Below are positions 8,560 through 16,631 of a stretch of 64,000 nt of DNA, piece after piece. The notes beneath the pieces are model-generated. The model ran no database searches, had not been told where the DNA came from, and saw only the letters and a program-made list of their open reading frames with translations. The position numbers and the translations under genes are program-made. Source of the stretch: 40CM-2-70-7 sp035631315. Lineage in GTDB: Bacteria; Gemmatimonadota; Gemmatimonadetes; Gemmatimonadales; GWC2-71-9. Position 1 is the first letter of the stretch. Each line of letters opens with the position of its first letter. The stretch spans positions 1 through 64,000 of the forward strand of contig DASQIZ010000045.1 of assembly GCA_035631315.1 (NCBI GenBank), in the 5' to 3' direction.

Positions 8560-8594
8560 GCTCCTTGCGGCAGTCTTGGTTCACACCAAGGAGC
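8560..8594 (+). promoter_or_regulatory. Inverted repeat that can mask the ribosome binding site of the heme-barrel gene
   Basis: GCTCCTTG (8560-8567) is the exact reverse complement of CAAGGAGC (8587-8594). The second arm contains the AAGGAG ribosome binding site of the ATG at 8600. An RNA with this 8-bp stem and a 19-base loop would have its ribosome binding site closed. Confidence 0.5.
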
Positions 8595-8599
8595 GATCC

Positions 8600-9979
8600 A
8601 TGTACCACATGCTCAGTGTCTTACTCGGAGTCGCGGGCACCGGCCCCGTGCCGCCCAAGGCGCCCACCGCACCGCGAGCGGAGGCGGTGCTCGAAGCCTA
8701 CATCGCGAGCTACACCAACCATGCGCTCACGACGCCGAGCTTCGCGCGGCAGACAGGACTCGCGTGCAGCGCGTGCCACACGCACTATCCCGAGCTGACC
8801 CCCATGGGTCGGGCGTTCAAGCTCAACGGGTACGTGTTCCGTCGCGGTTCGGACTCGATCACCGCGCGCACCGCGTCCGGCGACCAGAGCCTCCTCCTCA
8901 ATCTGGTGACTCCGCTTTCGTTCATGCTCCAGACGTCCTATACGGTTCTGCGGAAGGCGGAGCCCGGAACCCAGAATGGCGTGGCCTTCTTCCCGGATCA
9001 GCTGAGTCTGTTCACCGGTGGGGAAGTCACCCCGCACCTGGGCGGCTTCCTGCAGGTGACGTTCGACCCCCAGAGCGGACAGCTGGGCATCGACAACGCC
9101 GACTTCCGGTACGCGACGCATCTCTCGCTGTTCGGCAAGAGCTCGACGTTCGGCATCTCGCTGAACAACAATCCGACGGTGCAGGACGTGTGGAACAGCA
9201 CGCCCGCGTGGGGCTTCCCCTACGGGTCATCGGCAGCGGCACCGACCCCCGCCGCAGCCACGATGATCGACGGGACATTGGGAGGCCAGATCGCGGGTCT
9301 CACGGCGTACACGATGTGGGGTGGGCACCTGTATCTCGAGGGTGGAGCGTATCGCGCCGCTCCCGTGGGAGCCAACCGGCCACTCGACTCGACGGCGACA
9401 GGCGTGCTCGCCGGCGTCGCGCCCTATTGGCGCGTAGCGATTCCCAACACGATCGGCGGGAAGTACCTGTCCGTGGGTGCTTACGGGATGCAATCGCGGG
9501 TGTATCCCGGCGGCGTCACCGGTCCCACCAACCGCTATACCGACGTTGCGGCTGATCTGAGCTTCCTGTGGCCGATGGGGGAGAACAGCTTCACCACCGA
9601 GGCGACGTATATCCATGAATCCCAGCGATGGGACGCCGGCGGCTCGGCGAACCTGAACAATACGCTGAAGACCTTTCGATTCGATGTGATGTATCACGTC
9701 GGTCACATGTACGCGTTCACGGCGGCGCCCTTCTTCACGAGCGGGAGCACGGACACCCTGCTCTATGCCCCAGCCCCGATGACCGGCAGCAGGATCGGGA
9801 GCCCGAAGTCGAGCGGCATGATCGGTGAGGTCGACGTGATGCCGTGGCAGAATCTGCGCTTCCAGTTGCAGTACGTTGCGTACTCGAACTTCAACGGCGC
9901 CTCGCGGAACTATGACGGTTCCGGGCGGAATGCATCCGACAACAACACCCTTTACTTCCTGACGTGGGTACTCTTTTGA
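8600..9979 (+). CDS. Outer-membrane barrel-like protein with one N-terminal c-type heme motif
   Basis: Starting from ATG 8600 (AAGGAG upstream) the protein has 459 residues: a hydrophobic leader, then one CXXCH heme-attachment site at about residues 56-60 (CSACH) within FARQTGLACSACHTHYPELT, then about 380 residues of alternating strands rich in Gly, Ser, Thr, Tyr that end in an aromatic residue (YFLTWVLF), as in outer-membrane barrels. Similar proteins with a single heme motif before a porin-like region are known but poorly characterised. It sits directly before a sulfocyanin gene; together they suggest electron transfer across or at the outer membrane. Heme attachment and barrel topology are inferred. 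Confidence 0.75.
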   Translation: MYHMLSVLLGVAGTGPVPPKAPTAPRAEAVLEAYIASYTNHALTTPSFARQTGLACSACHTHYPELTPMGRAFKLNGYVFRRGSDSITARTASGDQSLLLNLVTPLSFMLQTSYTVLRKAEPGTQNGVAFFPDQLSLFTGGEVTPHLGGFLQVTFDPQSGQLGIDNADFRYATHLSLFGKSSTFGISLNNNPTVQDVWNSTPAWGFPYGSSAAAPTPAAATMIDGTLGGQIAGLTAYTMWGGHLYLEGGAYRAAPVGANRPLDSTATGVLAGVAPYWRVAIPNTIGGKYLSVGAYGMQSRVYPGGVTGPTNRYTDVAADLSFLWPMGENSFTTEATYIHESQRWDAGGSANLNNTLKTFRFDVMYHVGHMYAFTAAPFFTSGSTDTLLYAPAPMTGSRIGSPKSSGMIGEVDVMPWQNLRFQLQYVAYSNFNGASRNYDGSGRNASDNNTLYFLTWVLF

Positions 9980-9987
9980 ACACAAAC

Positions 9988-10518
9988 ATGGGCAGTCTCG
10001 CGCTGGCCGCCGCCGTGCTCGTGTCGGCGCCTCGAATCCTCCCGGGCCAGGGTCAGGCTTTGAAAATCGACCCGTCCTGGATGGCCGTGCACGCCGGGGA
10101 GTCGACGGTCGAGTTCCAGCTCGTCGCTGGGCTGACGCCCGCCAATGGCGGAATGAACTTCGACGGAGCGAACGGGGGTGTACTCACGCTCACGGTGCCG
10201 GTGAAATGGCACGTGACACTGCACTTCCGGAATGACGACGAAAACATGCCGCACTCGGTGGAGGTCATCCCCGGCTCGTCCTCCCCACCGGTCACACCTG
10301 GGTCAACGCCGGCATTCGCAGGGGCCCTGAGCAAGGACGCCTCGCAGGGAGTGAACGTTGGGTCGAAGCAGGACCTGCATTTCACCGCGAATCAAACAGG
10401 CTCATACCTGATCGTCTGCGCCGTTCCCGGCCACGGAGCGGCAGGGATGTGGATCCGGCTCGTGGTCAGCGCTTCCGCGACGAAGCCTGCCATGGACGTG
10501 GGACCGCCGGCTCCCTGA
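9988..10518 (+). CDS. Sulfocyanin-like blue copper protein
   Basis: A 176-residue exported cupredoxin. The signal peptide is MGSLALAAAVLVSAPRILPG. Type 1 copper ligands are visible: His in ENMPHSVEV, and Cys-His-Met in the C-terminal VCAVPGHGAAGMWIRL, whose GHGAAGMW pattern is typical of sulfocyanins rather than plastocyanins. These are soluble or anchored electron carriers near terminal oxidases or other redox systems. Its start lies nine bases after the stop of the heme-barrel gene, so translation is probably coupled. In-frame GTG 9964 and TTG 9976 are less likely starts because they precede the signal peptide. Confidence 0.85.
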   Translation: MGSLALAAAVLVSAPRILPGQGQALKIDPSWMAVHAGESTVEFQLVAGLTPANGGMNFDGANGGVLTLTVPVKWHVTLHFRNDDENMPHSVEVIPGSSSPPVTPGSTPAFAGALSKDASQGVNVGSKQDLHFTANQTGSYLIVCAVPGHGAAGMWIRLVVSASATKPAMDVGPPAP

Positions 10519-10531
10519 GCGCCGGGGGTTC

Positions 10532-10559
10532 GGGGGTCAACCATTGAAGGTTGGCCCCC
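10532..10559 (+). terminator. Hairpin after the sulfocyanin gene
   Basis: GGGGGTCAACC (10532-10542) pairs with GGTTGGCCCCC (10549-10559) over 11 bp with one G-T pair and a 6-base loop, 13 bases after the stop codon. Only a short T-rich tract follows. Confidence 0.55.
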
Positions 10560-10601
10560 GTACGTTTCTCCGTCCGGTAGAACCACCCGAGTCTCCAACG
10601 G

Positions 10602-10607
10602 TATAAC
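10602..10607 (+). promoter_or_regulatory. -10 box of the Spy-RidA fusion gene
   Basis: TATAAC lies exactly six bases before the ATG at 10614, and no ribosome binding site is present. This implies a leaderless transcript. No good -35 box was seen. Confidence 0.45.
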
Positions 10608-10613
10608 TCCCCC

Positions 10614-11561
10614 ATGAAAAAGACCCTGGTTGCTTCGGCCGTGTGTTTCATCTTGTTCTCGCAGACCGCGGCGGCACAGTACGGCGGTGGCAGAGGCGGT
10701 GGCGGCATGAGAGGCGGATTTGCGCAGCCCCTGGAACCCGCGCCTCCCCTTCCCGGTGCGGTGCTCGACGGGCCTCCCGACTCGGCAACGGCGCGGAGCG
10801 CGCTGGCGCTCTCCGATTCGCAGGCCGGCAAGTACGCGCTGTCGTACAACGCCTTCATGACCTCGACCAAACAATCGCGGGACTCGGCCCAGGTGGCGAC
10901 CGACAAGATGAACGACCGGCTCGCAACCGGGGACCGCGCCGCTGCGACCTTCTACGCCCAGCGGCTCCAGGACATCGGAAAGTCGCTCCGTGACCGCCAG
11001 GACAAGTTCGACGACGGCCTGCGCGCCTTCCTCACCAAGGACCAGCAGAGGGCCTACAAGAAGTGGGAAGATGACGCGGAGCGGGTGGCGCAGGAACGGA
11101 ACAAGGAAGCGGCCCTGCGGTGGCAGGAGGCGGGCGGCTTTGGCGGCGGCCGGGCCACGGACCTCCGCATTCCGGTCGAAAGCAGTGACGCGCCGGCCGC
11201 CGCGCTGGGATCGCAGGCCGTGCGGATCGGCCGGACGATCTACGTGTCGGCCCAGATGGGTGTGGATGCGAGCGGGGCGTTGAAGGGGCCCGACCTCGCG
11301 ACGCAGGCCAAGCAGGCGTTCGACGACGTCACCGCGATCTTGAAGCGCGCCACGGCGTCACCGGGCGACGTAGTCCGGGTGACGGTCTACCTGATCAACC
11401 CCGATTCGAGCTCGGCAGGGGTCCTGCGGGTTGCCGGAGCGGAATACTTCTCAGGGAAGGGGCAGCCGGCGACCGCGATCCTGGGTGTGCAGTCCCTGAC
11501 CAGGCCTGGAGCACTTGTAGCGATCGAGGTTACCGCCGTGACGGGGAGCAGCGGGTACTGA
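10614..11561 (+). CDS. Exported fusion of a Spy/LTXXQ-type domain with a RidA-like domain
   Basis: A 315-residue protein with a clear signal peptide (MKKTLVASAVCFILFSQTAA). After a Gly/Arg-rich linker, residues 50-175 are helical and contain LTKDQQRAYKKW, the LTXXQ signature of Spy/CpxP-like periplasmic chaperones. Residues 185-315 are a RidA (YjgF/UK114) domain: VRIGRTIYVSAQMGVD, LATQAKQAFDDVTAIL, DVVRVTVYLIN, then QPATAILGVQSL. In active RidA deaminases the last motif reads PAR; here the arginine position is threonine, so classical imine deaminase activity is doubtful. An exported RidA joined to a chaperone-like domain is unusual. Confidence 0.8.
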   Translation: MKKTLVASAVCFILFSQTAAAQYGGGRGGGGMRGGFAQPLEPAPPLPGAVLDGPPDSATARSALALSDSQAGKYALSYNAFMTSTKQSRDSAQVATDKMNDRLATGDRAAATFYAQRLQDIGKSLRDRQDKFDDGLRAFLTKDQQRAYKKWEDDAERVAQERNKEAALRWQEAGGFGGGRATDLRIPVESSDAPAAALGSQAVRIGRTIYVSAQMGVDASGALKGPDLATQAKQAFDDVTAILKRATASPGDVVRVTVYLINPDSSSAGVLRVAGAEYFSGKGQPATAILGVQSLTRPGALVAIEVTAVTGSSGY

Positions 11562-11579
11562 CGGCGGCACCGGACACGA

Positions 11580-11609
11580 AAAACGCCCCGGCGAGTGCCG
11601 GGGCGTTTT
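11580..11609. terminator. Strong bidirectional terminator
   Basis: A 9-bp G+C stem (11584-11592 with 11597-11605, loop GAGT) is flanked by A residues on the left and T residues on the right. It therefore works as a factor-independent terminator in both directions between the convergent RidA-fusion and lipoprotein genes. Confidence 0.9.
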
Positions 11610-11623
11610 CTTGTGCCGAGCGT

Positions 11624-12490
11624 TCAGCCTTCGACGATGATCAGATACCTCGATCCCGCCCAGAACTGACCAGGCCGGGCGATGCCCAGCTTGTTCGTGT
11701 TCTGGATCTGCCCGTTATCCGCGGGCGGCGTGTTGAGCGCCGTCAGGTCGTTCCGGGAAACGATCCGGTATGCTTGTGACGAGTCGGGCAGTGCGATGCT
11801 GGTCACCTGACGCTGATCGATCGCGGTGAACTGCGTCGGATCGAGCGAGCGGGCGGGTACCAGCGTCTTGCCGGACTTCCACAGGACGAACAGGAAGCGC
11901 GCGCCACCCTCTTCGGTGATCACACCCTTCTTGATCAGATCGTCCTTGGTCCCGATGACATAGTAGACCGTGTTGTCCCGGGTGGTGGTGGCGTTCAACG
12001 TGTCGGTGAGGGCGACGTTCACGCCGGTGAGCGAATCGACGCGTGCGGTGAGCGCGGCGATCTGCGTCTTCTGATCATCCACCATCTTCTGGAAATTCGT
12101 CACCGTGCTCTCGAGCGTGGCACGCAGCGAGTCCGAGAGGTGCGTCATGCTCGCGATCTCGGCCTTGCTGTTCTTGACCTGCGCATCCGCGCTGTGGACC
12201 CGGGACACGAGCAGCCGAACCTTCTCGACCACGGTGTCGCGGCGCGCGGCGTCCGGCGATTCGGCGGGCTGGATCTTCATCTTCCCGTTCAACCGCACCG
12301 ATGCGATTTCACCGGAGATGTCGGAGAGCGCCTTGGAATCAGCGGCGACCTCGGCCATCGCGCGGTCATGATCGGCGGCGACATTCTGCAAACTGTCGGC
12401 GCGTGCCTGAGCGACCTTCAGGGCTCCCTGGTCGCACCCGGCCGCGACCACGGCGGCGGCGACGACCACAAAAGCGATTTTGACGGACAT
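11624..12490 (-). CDS. Coiled-coil lipoprotein of unknown function
   Basis: The real start is the ATG at 12490 (GGAGGAAG nine bases upstream), giving 288 residues; the frame extends further upstream without support. A lipoprotein signal ends in VVAAGC. Residues 25-155 are helical with heptad-like spacing (QARADSLQNVAADHDRAMAE; QKTQIAALTARVDSLTGVNV). The C-terminal 120 residues form a separate domain (NTVYYVIGTKDDLIKKGVIT, FLFVLWKSGKTLVPARSLDP). I do not recognise the family. The overall plan, lipid anchor plus coiled coil plus globular end, would suit a spacer or cell-envelope sensor. Confidence 0.75.
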   Translation of the reverse strand: MSVKIAFVVVAAAVVAAGCDQGALKVAQARADSLQNVAADHDRAMAEVAADSKALSDISGEIASVRLNGKMKIQPAESPDAARRDTVVEKVRLLVSRVHSADAQVKNSKAEIASMTHLSDSLRATLESTVTNFQKMVDDQKTQIAALTARVDSLTGVNVALTDTLNATTTRDNTVYYVIGTKDDLIKKGVITEEGGARFLFVLWKSGKTLVPARSLDPTQFTAIDQRQVTSIALPDSSQAYRIVSRNDLTALNTPPADNGQIQNTNKLGIARPGQFWAGSRYLIIVEG

Positions 12491-12576
12491 AACGCTTCCT
12501 CCAAAAAAAGAGATCCGTATGGTCCCCGGGGCGTGGGGCGCGCCACCCCCGGGCTGGTCGATCGTCCGACGTGCAT

Positions 12577-12602
12577 CCGGTGTAGCGATCGTCGTACACC
12601 GG
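12577..12602. promoter_or_regulatory. Candidate operator between divergent genes
   Basis: CCGGTGTA (12577-12584) and TACACCGG (12595-12602) are exact inverted repeats with a 10-base spacer, a layout common for dimeric regulators. They lie in the 235-base region between the lipoprotein gene and the VPS10-like gene. No regulator is encoded beside it. Confidence 0.35.
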
Positions 12603-12725
12603 ACCCCGGGAACGCGTTTCAGTTCACTGGAATGAGGCAACTCGCGTGCCCGGCGTCGGGCCCGTATCATTGCACGTCGCTGCGCACAGTTGCAACCCCG
12701 AAACCTCCAGCCGAGTGACGCGCAT

Positions 12726-15700
12726 ATGTCTCGTTCGTATCGTGCCCGACGCATTGTGATTCTCCTCACGCTTTTCCTGTTCCCGATCCTCGCCAGCGGA
12801 CAAGCCCCCACGGTCGATACCGCGCGCTATGCGGGCCTGAGGTGGCGCGAGATCGGTCCGTTTCGCGGCGGCCGTGTCGACGCGGTGGCCGGCGTGGTCG
12901 GGCAGCCGCTGGTCTACTACATGGGCGCGACGGGGGGAGGCATCTGGAAGACCACCGACGGCGGCAACACCTGGGAGCCCGTCTCCGACAAGTACCTGAC
13001 GGCTGGGTCGGTCGGCGCGATCGCCGTCGCGGAGTCCGATCCCAACGTGATCTACGCGGGGACCGGCGAGGAGACCGTCCGCGGCAACGTGTCGCCCGGT
13101 GACGGGATGTACAAGTCGACCGACGCGGGGAAGACCTGGAGCAAGATCGGACTCGCCGATGCCGGACAGATCGGCCGGGTCGCGGTGCATCCGAAGAATG
13201 CCGATCTGGTTTACGTGGCCGTCATGGGGCACGCCTTCGGTCCCAATGCGATGCGCGGACTCTACCGCTCGAGTGATGGCGGCAAGACATGGCAGAAGGT
13301 CCTCTCCCGCAACGACTCGACGGGCGCGGTAGACGTGGTCCTCGACCCGACGAATCCCCGCATCATCTACGCCTCGCTCTGGCAGGAGCAACGTACGCCG
13401 TGGGACTTCTCGTCCGGCGGCGCGGGGAGCGGGCTCTTCAAGAGCACCGATGGCGGAGACACGTGGACGGAGCTGACGCGGAAGAAGGGGATGCCCGAAG
13501 GCGTCATCGGCCGCATCGGCATCGCCGTGTCGCCCGTCAGCCCCGACCGGATCTGGGCCGTGGTGGAAGCGAAAGAAGGCGGCGTCTTCCGGTCCGACGA
13601 CGCGGGCGACACGTGGCGCAAGACTTCCGACGACCACGAAATCCGCCAGCGGGCCTGGTATTTCAGCAACATCTACGCGGACCCGGCCAGTGCGGACGTG
13701 GTCTACGCCTTGAACGTGTCCTTCCGGAAGTCGGTGGATGGCGGCTCGTCGTTCGACGAGATGGGTGTCCCGCACGGAGACAACCATGCCCTCTGGATCG
13801 ACCCCACGAACGCCAAGCGGATGGTGCTGGGCAACGACGGGGGCGCGACGGTGACGGTCGACGGCGGGAACTCGTGGACCACGCTCGACAACCAGCCGAC
13901 CGCGCAGTTCTACCACGTGATTGCGACCACGCACTGGCCGTATCAGGTGTGCGGGGCCCAGCAGGACAACAGTACCGTCTGCATTGCGACGTCGTCGGAC
14001 GGCAGTGGGATCACGGACCGGGATTGGGAGGACGTCGGCGGCGGCGAGTCCGGATGGATCGCGGCGCGGGCCGACACACCCGATGTCGTGTTCGCGGGCA
14101 GCTACGGCAACCACATCACGCGGTTGGATCGCCGCAATCATCAGGAGCGGAATATCAACGCGTGGCCCGATAACCCCATGGGCCACGCGGCGTCCGACCT
14201 CAAGTACCGGTTCCAGTGGACCTTCCCGATCGTGATCGCGCCGACGAATTCTGCCGACCTCTACATCGGGTCGCAGACTCTCTTCAAGAGCACGAATGAG
14301 GGCTCGAGCTGGCAGGCGATCAGTCCCGACCTGACCCGCAACGACACCACACGGCAGCGGTCGTCGGGCGGCCCGATCACGAAAGACAACACGTCGGTCG
14401 AGTACTACGGGACGATCTTCACCATCGCGCCGTCTCCCAAGGATTCGAATCTCATCTGGACCGGCACCGACGACGGGCTGGTGCAGGTGACGCGCGACGG
14501 CGGGAAGACCTGGACCAATGTCACGCCTCCCGGCATCACCGCGGGGACCCAGATCAGCATGGTGGACGCGTCGGTCCATGATGCCGGGACCGCATACGTC
14601 GCCGCCAATCGCTACAAGCTCGACGACTTCGCGCCCTATGCGTTCGTCACCCATGACTTCGGGAAGACCTGGAAGAAGATCGTCACCGGGATTCCGGCGA
14701 CCCACTTCGTCCGCGTGGTGCGACAGGACCCCGTGCGCCCCAACCTGCTCTACGCCGGCACCGAATTCGGCGCCTACGTGTCGTTCAACGACGGCGCGAG
14801 CTGGCAGTCGCTCCGGCTGAACCTGCCGGTGGTCCCGGTGCACGACCTGGCCATCAAGGACAACGACCTCATCGCCGCCACGCATGGGCGTGCGTTCTGG
14901 ATCATCGACGGCGTTGGACCCCTGCGCGAGCTGGCCGGGACCGACGTTCAGGGTGACCGGGTGCTCTACCAGCCCGAAGATCCGTGGCGGACAGGGGGAT
15001 TCCGGGCCGGCAGGCGGCAGGCGACCGTGGGGCAGAACGCGCCGCGTGGGGCCCAGATCTACTTCTACATGAAGGACAAGCCCGACTCAGTCGTCACGCT
15101 CGAAATCCGGGACGCCCACGACTCGCTCGTCAGACGCTGGTCCACCAAGCCATCCGACCCGCAGGACTCACTGGACGTGAAGGCGGGAATGAATCACGTC
15201 GCGTGGGACCTGCGGTATCCCGGCGCCCACCGCTTCAAAGGCATGATCCTCTGGGGCGGGGGAACTGGCGGCCCCGTGGCGGTGCCGGGCACGTACTCGG
15301 TCCGGATTTCCACCAAGGGCTGGACGGCCACGAAGAGCTTCCAGGTGAAGGAGGATCCGCGCGTGTCGGTGACGACCGCGGATCTCCAGAAGGAGTTCGA
15401 TCTCCTCATCAGGATCCGCGACCGCCTCTCGCAGGCCGACGACGCGGTGAAACAGATCCGCGACGTCGTCAGCCAGCTGGACGGAGTGGAGACTCGGGCC
15501 AAAGGCCAGACGGGTGCCGCCGGGATCGATTCCCGCGCGGACTCGCTCAAGACCCGCCTCGGCGAAATCGAGAAGGCGATCTACCAGACCCAGAACCAGT
15601 CCGGAGAGGATCCGCTCAACTATCCGATCCGCTTGAACAACCGGATCGCGGGCGTGGCCGGGGTTGTGGGGAGCGCCGATGCCGCGCCGACCGAGCAGTC

Positions 15701-15836
15701 ATATCAGGTCTTCGATCTGGTGTCGGGGCTGCTGCACGTGCAGCTCGACAAGCTTCACACCATCGTGACTACGGAAATCCCCGCCTTCAACCAGGCGGTG
15801 GCGGCGCAGAACGTTCCGGCGATCATCGTGCGATAG
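12726..15836 (+). CDS. Exported VPS10/BNR-type beta-propeller protein
   Basis: From ATG 12726 the protein has 1036 residues: signal peptide (IVILLTLFLFPILASGQ), then a large propeller built of BNR/sortilin-like blades with repeated Ser/Asp-box motifs (TDGGNTWEPV, TDAGKTWSKI, SDGGKTWQKV, TDGGDTWTEL, RDGGKTWTNV). The C-terminal 250 residues include a beta-sandwich-like segment and a helical region (LLIRIRDRLSQADDAVKQIR). Such proteins are often annotated as glycosyl hydrolases without evidence; binding or peptidase-associated roles are equally possible. It appears to be a single-gene unit. An in-frame ATG at 12690 would place 12 residues before the signal peptide and is less likely. Confidence 0.85.
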   Translation: MSRSYRARRIVILLTLFLFPILASGQAPTVDTARYAGLRWREIGPFRGGRVDAVAGVVGQPLVYYMGATGGGIWKTTDGGNTWEPVSDKYLTAGSVGAIAVAESDPNVIYAGTGEETVRGNVSPGDGMYKSTDAGKTWSKIGLADAGQIGRVAVHPKNADLVYVAVMGHAFGPNAMRGLYRSSDGGKTWQKVLSRNDSTGAVDVVLDPTNPRIIYASLWQEQRTPWDFSSGGAGSGLFKSTDGGDTWTELTRKKGMPEGVIGRIGIAVSPVSPDRIWAVVEAKEGGVFRSDDAGDTWRKTSDDHEIRQRAWYFSNIYADPASADVVYALNVSFRKSVDGGSSFDEMGVPHGDNHALWIDPTNAKRMVLGNDGGATVTVDGGNSWTTLDNQPTAQFYHVIATTHWPYQVCGAQQDNSTVCIATSSDGSGITDRDWEDVGGGESGWIAARADTPDVVFAGSYGNHITRLDRRNHQERNINAWPDNPMGHAASDLKYRFQWTFPIVIAPTNSADLYIGSQTLFKSTNEGSSWQAISPDLTRNDTTRQRSSGGPITKDNTSVEYYGTIFTIAPSPKDSNLIWTGTDDGLVQVTRDGGKTWTNVTPPGITAGTQISMVDASVHDAGTAYVAANRYKLDDFAPYAFVTHDFGKTWKKIVTGIPATHFVRVVRQDPVRPNLLYAGTEFGAYVSFNDGASWQSLRLNLPVVPVHDLAIKDNDLIAATHGRAFWIIDGVGPLRELAGTDVQGDRVLYQPEDPWRTGGFRAGRRQATVGQNAPRGAQIYFYMKDKPDSVVTLEIRDAHDSLVRRWSTKPSDPQDSLDVKAGMNHVAWDLRYPGAHRFKGMILWGGGTGGPVAVPGTYSVRISTKGWTATKSFQVKEDPRVSVTTADLQKEFDLLIRIRDRLSQADDAVKQIRDVVSQLDGVETRAKGQTGAAGIDSRADSLKTRLGEIEKAIYQTQNQSGEDPLNYPIRLNNRIAGVAGVVGSADAAPTEQSYQVFDLVSGLLHVQLDKLHTIVTTEIPAFNQAVAAQNVPAIIVR

Positions 15837-15878
15837 GGGTGGACCGTACATCGGGTAACACCATCTCGGGTGGCTGAT

Positions 15879-16631
15879 ATGAGAAGGCTGACGGCGTTCC
15901 TGCTGATGGCGGCAGTTGGCTGCCACGCCCCTGCCGGTCGCACGGCCGCAACGCCCGACACCACCGATGCCCGGACGGGAGCGGCGGCCGACGGGGAAAT
16001 GGCGAACATGGCGGGGATGCGTGCCGATCCCCACATGTCGATGACGCCGGCATGGCCGCTGGCGGCCGGAGACTCCGCCCGCGCGAATGCCCTGGTCGAC
16101 CTGATCCGCGCGAACCTCGGCAAGTACCAGGACGTCCGGGTGGCCGTGGCGGATGGATTCAAGGAATTCCTGCCGAACGTGAAGAACCAGAAGGTCTACC
16201 ACTTCACGAACGCCCGGAACGCGATCGGCGCCCGCTTCTCCTTCGACCCCCTGGCTCCCACGTCTCTCCTCTACAAGGAGGCGGCTGGGGGCGGAATGAC
16301 GCTCGTGGGGGTGATGTATACCGAAGGTCCCAGGACGTCGTTCGACGAGCTCAACGCGCGGGTCCCCTTGAGCATTTCCCACTGGCACGAACATGTGAAC
16401 TGGTGCTTACCTCCACGGGACCGGCCCGGCCGGTGGAGTGATTCTACAGCGGGGAAACCCGTGTTCGGCCCGCTCGGTCCCATTGCGACCCAGGCAGCGT
16501 GTGACAGTGCCGGGGGACGCTTCTTCCCCCGGGTCTTCGGGTGGATGGTGCACGTGAACGCGTTTTCGAGCGACGACCCCAAGGTCATCTGGGGCGGCGA
16601 GGATCACGACGACCACATGAAGAGTGAATAA
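15879..16631 (+). CDS. Lipoprotein of unknown family with conserved His/Cys residues
   Basis: ATG 15879 gives 250 residues beginning MRRLTAFLLMAAVGC, a lipoprotein signal; the GTG at 15870 is an alternative. A Met/His-rich stretch follows (MANMAGMRADPHMSM). The folded part holds striking motifs: YHFTNARNA, PTSLLYKEA, PLSISHWHEHVNWCLPP, CDSAGGRFFPRVFGWMVHVN and a His/Asp-rich end (GGEDHDDHMK). I do not recognise the family. The clustered His, Cys and Met suggest metal binding. It overlaps the start of the permease gene by eight bases and should be co-transcribed with it. Confidence 0.75.
   Translation: MRRLTAFLLMAAVGCHAPAGRTAATPDTTDARTGAAADGEMANMAGMRADPHMSMTPAWPLAAGDSARANALVDLIRANLGKYQDVRVAVADGFKEFLPNVKNQKVYHFTNARNAIGARFSFDPLAPTSLLYKEAAGGGMTLVGVMYTEGPRTSFDELNARVPLSISHWHEHVNWCLPPRDRPGRWSDSTAGKPVFGPLGPIATQAACDSAGGRFFPRVFGWMVHVNAFSSDDPKVIWGGEDHDDHMKSE

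Noticed and set aside
12624..14885. A 753-codon open frame antisense to the propeller gene
   Set aside because: It is a product of high G+C third positions; its protein is rich in Arg, Gly, Val and His with no domain, while the plus-strand frame encodes clear BNR repeats.
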